From CAZAQS01 sp964486825 (GTDB lineage: Bacteria > Chloroflexota > Anaerolineae > Anaerolineales > UBA4823), in NCBI GenBank assembly GCA_964486825.1, contig CAZAQS010000058.1:1-21305 (forward strand): a DNA stretch of 21,305 bases, read 5' to 3'. Of this stretch, positions 16,025 to 21,305 are shown piece after piece. Each line of letters opens with the position of its first letter. The first letter of the stretch is position 1. The notes under the pieces were generated by a model, which searched no databases, was not told where the DNA came from, and worked only from the letters and a program-made list of their open reading frames with translations. A program made the position numbers and the translations under genes.

Positions 16025-16042
16025 TGTATGTGGTCCTATAAT
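16015..16042 (+). promoter_or_regulatory. Promoter of the minimal Suf/Sms pair
   Basis: ATGACA (16015-16020), a 16-base spacer and a perfect TATAAT (16037-16042) lie about 100 bases upstream of the SufC-like start codon. The -35 hexamer is shared with the second TATGACATWCG repeat, so a bound regulator would block RNA polymerase. Confidence 0.6.
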
Positions 16043-16144
16043 CATATTCGAAAGGTTGAATATTAGCTGTCGAGAGTGAAGAGAGGTATTGTACATCCAA
16101 GCAAACCCGTCAGAAAATAGATATTTTGAAAGGTTGCCCTTCGC

Positions 16145-16951
16145 ATGCTAGAACCGCTTCTAAAAATTGAGAATCTTTCGTTAGAACGCAATGGGCGGGA
16201 GATTCTGCGCGGTGTGAACATAAGCCTTTACCCTGGACAGGTACATATCCTGATGGGATTAAACGGCTCCGGAAAATCCTCCCTGGCCTATACGATAATG
16301 GGTTGCGAGGGTTACAAACCCTCGTCTGGACGTTTAATTTTTGAAGGCCAAGAGATTGCGGGATTTTCGATCATGGAACGGGCACGCTTGGGCGTGACCC
16401 TGGCCTGGCAAGAACCGGCTCGCTTCGAAGGCATCCCGGTAGGGAAATACGTAGGCCTGGGAATGAAAGTACCCGACCGGAACGAGGTGGCGTCTGCACT
16501 GGAGGCCGTTTCACTACCGGCTAAGTTCTACGGCTACCGGGCGGCCGACCATACACTCTCAGGCGGTGAGCGCAAGCGGATCGAACTGGCCTCGGTTTAT
16601 GCCATGCATCCCAGGTTAGCAATCCTTGACGAGCCAGACTCGGGTATTGATGTACTTACCCTCGGGGATATCGGCGTTTTAATCCGGAGGATGGCTGCAG
16701 AAGGTTGCGCGGTATTGTTGATTACTCATAACGAGGAACTGGTATCAGTCGCAGATGTCGCCTCCATAATGTGCGCGGGCGCCATCATCTTTACAGGGTC
16801 TCCTTTAGAAGCGCACCAATATTTCACCCGGCGCTGCCTGGCGCATTACGAGTCTCTGGGCGCTCAACCCTGGAATGAGGCTGATCCTGAGGTACAGGCG
16901 GCTTATGCAAGCAACGGCTATGGGCGGGCAGGAACGCCAGGCGCAGGGTAG
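16145..16951 (+). CDS. sufC: SufC-like Fe-S assembly ATPase (SmsC type)
   Basis: Soluble ABC-type ATPase (268 residues) that powers assembly of Fe-S clusters on its SufB/SufD-like partner; it has no membrane partner. Walker A is GLNGSGKSS (38-46), the Q-loop Gln89 lies in LAWQEP, the signature is LSGGERKR (138-145), Walker B is LAILDEPDSGID (158-169) and the switch histidine is in ITHN (193-196). DEPDSGIDVL and GGERKRIEL are distinctive of SufC rather than transport ATPases. The start at 16145 has GAAAGG 11 bases upstream, so the RBS spacing is long. The last 25 residues (NEADPEVQAAYASNGYGR onward) are an unusual tail. The partner gene follows after 17 bases, and no other suf gene is present. 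Confidence 0.93.
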   Translation: MLEPLLKIENLSLERNGREILRGVNISLYPGQVHILMGLNGSGKSSLAYTIMGCEGYKPSSGRLIFEGQEIAGFSIMERARLGVTLAWQEPARFEGIPVGKYVGLGMKVPDRNEVASALEAVSLPAKFYGYRAADHTLSGGERKRIELASVYAMHPRLAILDEPDSGIDVLTLGDIGVLIRRMAAEGCAVLLITHNEELVSVADVASIMCAGAIIFTGSPLEAHQYFTRRCLAHYESLGAQPWNEADPEVQAAYASNGYGRAGTPGAG

Positions 16952-16968
16952 TAATAGGGATAGCATCT

Positions 16969-17946
16969 ATGGATACCCAAAAACATGCCTACCGCAGGCA
17001 GCCTGGTTGGGCAAATGAGCTCAACGACATGATGGAGGCCTATAACCAGGCTGGTGGTGATCCCCAAAACCTACAGCTTCCGGAAGTAGCAACGCTGGTG
17101 GTTAGCGCTAATAAAGTCCTAACTTCGCACGAGATACCCGGCATCCATTTCCATGCCGAGCCTTTAGAGCAAGGGATCAAGGCGCGCATCTCGGTCGAAC
17201 CAGGAGCACGGATCGAGAAACCTGTTCACCTCTGTTTTGGGGTGATCCCCGAAGAAGGCGTGCAGGAGATCATAGCAGATTATGATATCGGCGCGGGCGC
17301 CCAGGTCAGCTTCCTGGCCCACTGCTCGTTTCCAAACGCGATAAAAGTACAACACCGGATGCAAGCCTGCATCCGGATAGGCAGAGAAGCCAGTCTGAAC
17401 TATACGGAAGAACACTACCACGGCCCTCATGGGGGCATCGAGGTTCGTCCCCACGCTGAAGTAATTGTTGAAGAGGGAGGGAAATTCATTACTACCTTCA
17501 GCCTGACTCGTGGCAGGGTAGGCCTGATCGACCTGGATTACCTGGTTAAAGTAGCCAGCAGAGGGACAGTAGAAATGACGACCAAGGCCTACGGCACGCA
17601 TGATGACCATATCCGTGTGCAAGAGGTGGTCAAATTGGAGGGTCCTAAGGCGCGTGGCCTGACCAAAACAAGGGTGGCTGTCAGGAACCAGGCGATCAGC
17701 GAGGTTTATACAGCAATGGAAGGAAATGCTCCGGGTGCACGCGGTCATATGGATTGCACGGAGATCGTGCGTGATGGGGCAGAAGCACGCAATACACCGT
17801 TAGTGATTGTGCGCGACGACCAGGCCCAGGTTACCCACGAAGCGGCGATCGGGACCGTCAACCGGAAAGAGCTTGAATCATTGCTGGCCAGGGGGTTGGA
17901 TGAAGAGCAGGCAGTCGATCTGATCATTCGTGGCATGATCCGGTAA
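16969..17946 (+). CDS. Short SufB/SufD-family scaffold (SmsB type)
   Basis: Fe-S cluster scaffold partner of the SufC-like ATPase, 325 residues, against about 495 for E. coli SufB and 423 for SufD; it is close in size to archaeal minimal homologues. A short helical N-terminus (1-40) precedes a beta-helix core (about 60-270: ARISVEPGARIEKPVHL, AEVIVEEGGKFITTFSLTRG, VEMTTKAYG). A helical end follows, with ARNTPLVIVRDDQAQVTHEA and GLDEEQAVDLIIRGMI, as in SufB (HEA, GISEEEA, MIVNGF). His290 and Glu291 are retained. The cysteine that SufB carries just before its GAHT-P motif is not at the equivalent site (GAEARNTP); Cys263 in GHMDCTEI lies a few residues earlier. Four cysteines in all (89, 119, 134, 263). 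NCBI-style annotation might call it SufD. Confidence 0.9.
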   Translation: MDTQKHAYRRQPGWANELNDMMEAYNQAGGDPQNLQLPEVATLVVSANKVLTSHEIPGIHFHAEPLEQGIKARISVEPGARIEKPVHLCFGVIPEEGVQEIIADYDIGAGAQVSFLAHCSFPNAIKVQHRMQACIRIGREASLNYTEEHYHGPHGGIEVRPHAEVIVEEGGKFITTFSLTRGRVGLIDLDYLVKVASRGTVEMTTKAYGTHDDHIRVQEVVKLEGPKARGLTKTRVAVRNQAISEVYTAMEGNAPGARGHMDCTEIVRDGAEARNTPLVIVRDDQAQVTHEAAIGTVNRKELESLLARGLDEEQAVDLIIRGMIR

Positions 17947-17983
17947 AGCACTCACCGAAGCGTTACAAGTCTATAGAATTTGG

Positions 17984-18030
17984 TAGGGGATATCCCTAAA
18001 GTTGGAAGGGATATCCCCTATTGAGTTTTA
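17984..18030 (+). terminator. Hairpin terminator after the Suf-like pair
   Basis: Arms 17984-17996 and 18008-18020 form a perfect 13-bp stem with an 11-base loop, followed by a modest T-rich tail (TTGAGTTTTA). It lies 38 bases after the stop codon. Each arm contains the self-complementary decamer GGGATATCCC, so it also looks like two operator-type palindromes. Confidence 0.65.
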
Positions 18031-18061
18031 ATCCGTTGAAAGACTATGATTTATCCGGTAA

Positions 18062-18082
18062 CGCCCTCGAAGGGCGAATTTT
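18062..18082 (+). other. Small GC hairpin in the leader of the PRC lipoprotein gene
   Basis: CGCCCT and AGGGCG form a 6-bp stem with a 3-base loop, followed by AATTTTAA, about 20 bases before the lipoprotein start codon. It could be a weak terminator, an attenuator or a 5' stabilising hairpin. Confidence 0.35.
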
Positions 18083-18104
18083 AATGGTATACGGAGGAAA
18101 AAAT

Positions 18105-19241
18105 ATGAAAAAAACAACTTTACTGGTTTCTGGATTTTTGGTTCTGGCGCTCTTCCTGGCGGCTTGTGGGCCAGCTGATGATCAAGAATTTCCCGCCGAA
18201 CCAGGCTTGGACGGAAGCATGGGCGATCCTGCGCCGGGGGAAATTCCCGGCATAAGTGAAGATCCGGCGACTGAGGCAGTAGAGCCACCTATGGATGAAA
18301 CCATAGTTGCTACGGCAACTGTTCCTGGCCCGGTAGAAACCGATACCGTCCCCACAACTCCAGTTCCAGCGGATGAAACACCCGCACCAACACAACCGGG
18401 AACCGGAACCTGGGATGCAGCTTTGCGTGGAGCCCAGGTGATACCTGAGACCGGGCGAGAGGATGCAACCATGCTCTCAGAGTTGCTGGGTTACCAGATA
18501 GTTGTCCCGAACGGAACCACGATCGGCTCGGTGGACGACTATATCCTCAATTTATGTGAAGCCCATATCGTATACGTAGTCCTTGAGGCGGATCCATCTA
18601 TAGAGCTTGAAGATGGTAACCTGGTTGTCTTCCCTTATGAAATGGTCACACTCCAAGAAGGTGTGATCAATGTCGACCAGCGGGCGATTACCGTAAATGT
18701 GGACGCAGAACAGTTTGCGGATGGGCCTTCTGTTGGTGAAAGGCTAGACCTGACGACCACGGAATGGGAAGACGATATTCGTAACCACTGGTCCGAAGTT
18801 GGCCGGTTGAGCAACCTTTCGACTGACTGCAATGTACCTGTGGCATCCGGAACTGAAGGCAACGGCAGGCAAGATATTACTCGCATAGCCTATGCTACGG
18901 AAGTACTGGATATGCAGTTGCTAGATGGCAATGGCAATTTAATCGGTGAGGTCGAAGAGGTATTGGTAGAACCTGAGAGCGGCTGGCTTCCTTATATGGC
19001 TATTCGCCCGAATGAAAACCTGCAGACCGACGGTGGGTTGGTTCTGGTCCCGTTCGGGGCTTTGAACCTGGATACGACCGGGGATGGAGCTACACAGGAT
19101 CAGAACCTGGTGCTCCTGGTTGAGCCGGAAGTCTTAGAAAACGCTCCAACCGTGGACAGCTTACCTGCTGATGGAATGGATGGGAGTACTTTCGATTATT
19201 GGAGACAACACGTTCCAATGACTCGAGAGGAGCTTCCTTAA
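18105..19241 (+). CDS. Lipoprotein with two PRC-barrel domains
   Basis: Predicted surface lipoprotein of 378 residues; function unknown. The signal peptide MKKTTLLVSGFLVLALFLAAC ends in a lipobox with Cys21. A Pro/Thr/Glu-rich linker runs to about residue 115. The first PRC-barrel-like domain is at about 123-205 (LLGYQIVVPNGTTIGSVDDY, VVFPYEMVTL) and the second at about 263-345 (LLDGNGNLIGEVEEVLVEP, LVLVPFGALNL). PRC barrels are best known in ribosome maturation and photosynthetic reaction-centre proteins, but secreted versions with a lipobox occur widely. The start at 18105 is fixed by GGAGG six bases upstream and the classic signal. Likely monocistronic, with its own leader after a terminator and a converging terminator downstream. 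Confidence 0.88.
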   Translation: MKKTTLLVSGFLVLALFLAACGPADDQEFPAEPGLDGSMGDPAPGEIPGISEDPATEAVEPPMDETIVATATVPGPVETDTVPTTPVPADETPAPTQPGTGTWDAALRGAQVIPETGREDATMLSELLGYQIVVPNGTTIGSVDDYILNLCEAHIVYVVLEADPSIELEDGNLVVFPYEMVTLQEGVINVDQRAITVNVDAEQFADGPSVGERLDLTTTEWEDDIRNHWSEVGRLSNLSTDCNVPVASGTEGNGRQDITRIAYATEVLDMQLLDGNGNLIGEVEEVLVEPESGWLPYMAIRPNENLQTDGGLVLVPFGALNLDTTGDGATQDQNLVLLVEPEVLENAPTVDSLPADGMDGSTFDYWRQHVPMTREELP

Positions 19242-19303
19242 TCATATCCACACAAGATATCCAGACAAGTTAGCAGAATTTTGAAGTGAACGTTACATAA
19301 AAA

Positions 19304-19351
19304 GGGAATAGGATGTTTCGTTCGCTAAAGCGAACAAAACATCCTATTCTT
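19304..19351 (-). terminator. Convergent hairpin terminator
   Basis: Arms 19304-19325 and 19330-19351 form a long stem (6 bp, one mismatch, 15 bp including two G-U pairs) around a TAAA loop. On the minus strand it is followed by TTTTT (19303-19299), so it is a canonical intrinsic terminator for the methyltransferase transcript. It may also stop the lipoprotein transcript from the plus strand, where only TT follows. Confidence 0.8.
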
Positions 19352-19379
19352 GAGAGCATCTATAACGCTACTTTATAAG

Positions 19380-20237
19380 CTACTTAGGGCGGATCTCTTT
19401 CGGCAGGGAGCGGTAATACCGGATATAGCGACCAGCATAATCATCACGGCCGAGCAGCAGGTCGGCGGCGCGTATGAAGCCTGTCATTTTAGATGGATCA
19501 GTGATCAGGCAGTTCGCACCCGCACCCATTGCCAATACCAGGAAAGCCTGGTTGATGGTTGTGCGGTCGGGCAATCCAAAGGAGATATTGCTGGCGCCCA
19601 GGTTAATATTTACTCCCAGGGTCTTTCGAACTAGCTCAATCGTTCGCAAGGTAATTACCCCTGCCTGGCTATCCGTCCCGACCGTCATGACAAGCGGGTC
19701 GATGACAACATCCTCGGCCGGGATACCAGCTTTCGCTGCGCGCTCCAGGATCTTTTCTGCGATCGCTATGCGGTCCTCGATCCCGGTAGGGATGCCGTTG
19801 TCGTCCATGGTCAGGCCGATCACCGCTGCCCCGCGGTCTTTTACAAGAGGCAGGACAGCCTTCAAGCGTTCTTCCTCTCCACTGACCGAATTGACCAATG
19901 GCTTGCCCGGCGCGACTGCCAGTCCCGCCGCAAGCGCCGCCGGATTTGGCGAATCCAGGCACAGGGGCACATCTACACAATCTGCAACAAATTTGACCAC
20001 CTGGGTCATCAGGGATACATCATCCATCCCCGGGACGCCAACATTGACGTCCAGGACATCCGCACCTGCCGCGACCTGTTGGGTGGCCAGGTTGCGGATA
20101 TATTCAAAGTCTCCCTCCTGGAGGGCGGCTGCCATTTTCTTACGGCCGGTCGGGTTGATTTTTTCTCCGATGATGACAGCCGGCCCGTCGCTTTCGATGC
20201 GGACCTCCTGGTTTTTGCTACGAAGAACGGTAGCCAT
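19380..20237 (-). CDS. Methyltetrahydrofolate:corrinoid methyltransferase (AcsE/MtgA type)
   Basis: Transfers a methyl group between methyl-tetrahydrofolate and a cobalamin-bearing protein in the cytoplasm. The 285-residue pterin-binding TIM barrel shows IIGEKINPTGRK (22-33), DVNVGVPG, PLCLDSPNPAAL (91-102), NSVSGEE, IGLTMDD and the pterin-site loop GASNISFGLPDR (214-225), then a C-terminal AxxxGANCLITDP. The ATG at 20237 overlaps the corrinoid gene's stop by one base (TGATG); an in-frame GTG one codon earlier (20240) is also possible. Without nearby CO dehydrogenase genes it may serve methyl-compound demethylation (methylamines, glycine betaine or methoxylated substrates) rather than the acetyl-CoA pathway; that is inference. 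It is followed by a strong terminator. Confidence 0.9.
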   Translation of the reverse strand: MATVLRSKNQEVRIESDGPAVIIGEKINPTGRKKMAAALQEGDFEYIRNLATQQVAAGADVLDVNVGVPGMDDVSLMTQVVKFVADCVDVPLCLDSPNPAALAAGLAVAPGKPLVNSVSGEEERLKAVLPLVKDRGAAVIGLTMDDNGIPTGIEDRIAIAEKILERAAKAGIPAEDVVIDPLVMTVGTDSQAGVITLRTIELVRKTLGVNINLGASNISFGLPDRTTINQAFLVLAMGAGANCLITDPSKMTGFIRAADLLLGRDDYAGRYIRYYRSLPKEIRPK

Positions 20238-20884
20238 CACACAGAGGCCACCGGCAGCAAAGACTTCGCCAGGGATACAGCCCGGCTGGCATCTGGTGAA
20301 TATCCATCCGCGCCAATCTGTTGGGCATAGCTATCGGTAACCGGAGCGCCGCCAATGATCACCTTGACGCGCTCGCGCAGGCCGGCCTCATTCAGGGCCT
20401 CGATGGTGACTTTCATATTGGGCATCGTAGTGGTCAGCAAGGCGGAAAGAGCCACGATATCCACTTCCCCTTCCTGGACGGCAGATACAAATTTCTCCGG
20501 CGGAACATCCGTCCCAAGGTCGTGGATCTCGAAACCTGCTCCTTCGAGCATCATACAGACCAGGTTTTTGCCGATATCGTGCAGGTCGCCTTTGACCGTA
20601 CCCGCCACCACCTTACCGGCTGATTTGATATTGGCCTGCATCAGGTGAGGCTTAAGAACGGCTAATCCGGCCTGCATGGAGCGAGCTGAGATCAGCATTT
20701 CAGGGACGTAGTACTCACCTTCTTCGAAGAGGCGCCCCACTTCTGCCATGGCAGCAATCATGCCTTCGTTCAGGATCCTGGATGCATCGACGCCGGCATC
20801 CAGGGCAGCCTGGACTTTTACAGGCACGACTTTGTTCTCTCCGTTCAAAATGCTGGTATAGAGTTCTTGCATGACCTGTTCCAT
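20237..20884 (-). CDS. Corrinoid (cobalamin-binding) methyl-carrier protein
   Basis: Carries a methyl group on cobalamin between a substrate methyltransferase and the adjacent methyl-THF methyltransferase. From ATG 20884 it is 215 residues: a helical cap (about 1-87, MQELYTSILNGENKVV and EGEYYVPEMLISARSMQAGL), then a Rossmann-like B12 domain with GTVKGDLHDIGKNLV (His102 as cobalt ligand), SALLTTTM (147-154) and IIGGAPVT (177-183). It resembles MtmC/MtbC/MttC proteins, which are about the same length. I chose ATG 20884 because AAAAGGAGAT lies 9 bases upstream; a GTG 20 codons earlier (20944) lacks an RBS and would give an atypical N-terminus. Its stop overlaps the methyltransferase start. Confidence 0.92.
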   Translation of the reverse strand: MEQVMQELYTSILNGENKVVPVKVQAALDAGVDASRILNEGMIAAMAEVGRLFEEGEYYVPEMLISARSMQAGLAVLKPHLMQANIKSAGKVVAGTVKGDLHDIGKNLVCMMLEGAGFEIHDLGTDVPPEKFVSAVQEGEVDIVALSALLTTTMPNMKVTIEALNEAGLRERVKVIIGGAPVTDSYAQQIGADGYSPDASRAVSLAKSLLPVASV

Positions 20885-20889
20885 CTGAT

Positions 20890-20994
20890 TTAGATCTCCT
20901 TTTTGCTTAGCTTGAATAAACTCCAAATCATCAGCTTCACCCACAACGTCTGCGTATTCACAGGATGCAGCCAGGGCTTATCCCGATAAGGCAT
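20890..20994 (-). CDS. Possible 34-aa leader ORF before the corrinoid gene
   Basis: Starts at ATG 20994 with GGAGAT six bases before it (20999-21004) and ends in TAA five bases before the corrinoid gene's ATG; its last codons contain that gene's Shine-Dalgarno sequence. The peptide (MPYRDKPWLHPVNTQTLWVK and so on) is rich in Trp, Leu and Lys and matches no family I know. The layout fits translational coupling, but the peptide may be chance. Confidence 0.25.
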   Translation of the reverse strand: MPYRDKPWLHPVNTQTLWVKLMIWSLFKLSKKEI

Positions 20995-20996
20995 CT

Positions 20997-21086
20997 TTAT
21001 CTCCGAGAATATTCCAGGAGACAGGTAAACAGCTTTTTGTTGTTGGCAAAGTCATAGAAGTAATTGTGATAGCCACGCGTCCACAT
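20997..21086 (-). CDS. Possible 29-aa leader ORF, first of the chain
   Basis: Starts at ATG 21086 and ends in TAA two bases before the next ATG, inside that ORF's Shine-Dalgarno region. GGAGGTGG lies directly upstream but may be outside the transcript if the promoter at 21097-21125 is used. Aromatic-rich start (MWTRGYHNYFYDFANN). No homology recognised. Confidence 0.2.
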   Translation of the reverse strand: MWTRGYHNYFYDFANNKKLFTCLLEYSRR

Positions 21087-21096
21087 GGCCACCTCC

Positions 21097-21125
21097 ATTA
21101 TACCCGCGGTAAGGCCTTCCGGTAA
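21097..21125 (-). promoter_or_regulatory. Candidate promoter of the corrinoid operon
   Basis: On the minus strand TATAAT (21102-21097) lies 17 bases after a weak -35, TTACCG (21125-21120). Transcription would begin near 21090, giving a leader of about 200 bases that holds both small ORFs. No cobalamin-riboswitch consensus (such as GCCACTG) was found in it. Confidence 0.45.
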
Positions 21126-21305
21126 CCACCTTGCTTCTGTACTCCAGTTTTGTACGAAATCTGATCTATGATACTGTTAAAACAGGGCTGTGACCAGTAA
21201 TTAATCTCACCTTTGCAGGGTTACGAAAACAATTCACTTTTAATCTGGAAACTTATTTTTGTCCTTCTTTTTGTACAGGTTTTTCTCCCAATTGTAGATA
21301 AAAAT
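21126..21305. other. A/T-rich intergenic sequence to window edge
   Basis: No gene is supported on either strand. Both frames are broken by stops and the sequence has T-rich runs on the plus strand. It may hold upstream regulatory sequence of the corrinoid operon. Confidence 0.5.

Noticed and set aside
17164..17748. 194-codon open frame on the minus strand
   Set aside because: It lies wholly within the SufB/D-like gene in the opposite direction and shows no motif or RBS.
18021..18104. Longer version of the PRC lipoprotein starting upstream of ATG 18105
   Set aside because: The extension has no RBS, runs through the terminator hairpin and would bury the lipoprotein signal peptide.
19474..20340. 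288-codon open frame on the plus strand
   Set aside because: It is antisense to the methyltransferase gene, which has clear family motifs, and its translation is Ser/Arg/Pro-rich without any domain.
20885..21095. Cobalamin riboswitch upstream of the corrinoid gene
   Set aside because: The conserved B12-box type sequences (such as GCCACTG) were not found on the minus strand.
1..21305. tRNA genes, CRISPR arrays, insertion sequences or phage genes
   Set aside because: No cloverleaf, no regularly spaced repeats, and no transposase, integrase or phage protein was recognised on either strand.

Overview
This window looks like chromosomal DNA from a member of the Chloroflexota, most likely class Anaerolineae. 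That placement is an inference from protein style: a 1310-residue SecA, a DUF6483 protein next to it, a two-gene SufC/SufB-type pair, toast-rack and PRC-barrel lipoproteins, and a corrinoid/methyl-tetrahydrofolate methyltransferase pair typical of anaerobic C1 metabolism. No rRNA, tRNA, CRISPR array, transposase or phage gene was seen. Most of the window reads as ordinary moderately GC-rich chromosome; the block from about 12.7 to 16.1 kb is visibly richer in A/T.

Layout. (1) 1-1134, minus strand: a 60-aa single-pass membrane protein followed after 8 bases by alanine racemase, which runs off the left edge; a good promoter lies at 1192-1220. (2) 1360-1827: an orphan, divergent ECF-like sigma factor. 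(3) 2029-8350, plus strand: a YihX-like HAD phosphatase, the giant secA, a DUF6483 protein and a zinc alcohol dehydrogenase, all closely spaced and ended by a 21-bp hairpin. (4) 8504-11228: an envelope cluster of a CPBP intramembrane protease, an anchored DUF6544 protein and a toast-rack lipoprotein. (5) 11469-12684: a HEAT-repeat protein and a 64-aa cysteine-rich protein, each with a near-ideal ribosome binding site. (6) 12873-15917: a TetR regulator with a clear promoter and a four-half-site operator, followed by an ABC exporter (ATPase plus two permeases) resembling the fluoroquinolone-export type. (7) 16015-17946: a promoter with repeated motifs, then a SufC-like ATPase and a short SufB/SufD-like scaffold, i.e. 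a minimal Fe-S assembly pair. (8) 18105-19241: a lipoprotein with two PRC-barrel domains. (9) 19380-21125, minus strand: corrinoid protein and methyl-THF methyltransferase, facing the previous gene across a shared hairpin terminator and preceded by a leader with two tiny ORFs.

How they fit together. The window is mainly housekeeping and envelope biology (peptidoglycan precursor supply, Sec export, membrane proteolysis, lipoproteins) with an anaerobic metabolic theme (oxygen-sensitive style Fe-S assembly, corrinoid methyl transfer) and one regulated exporter cassette that may be a later arrival. I found no single obvious new defence or mobile system. The least explained items are the leader ORFs before the corrinoid gene, the HEAT/Cys-rich pair, the enlarged SecA, and the repeats controlling the Fe-S pair and the exporter.
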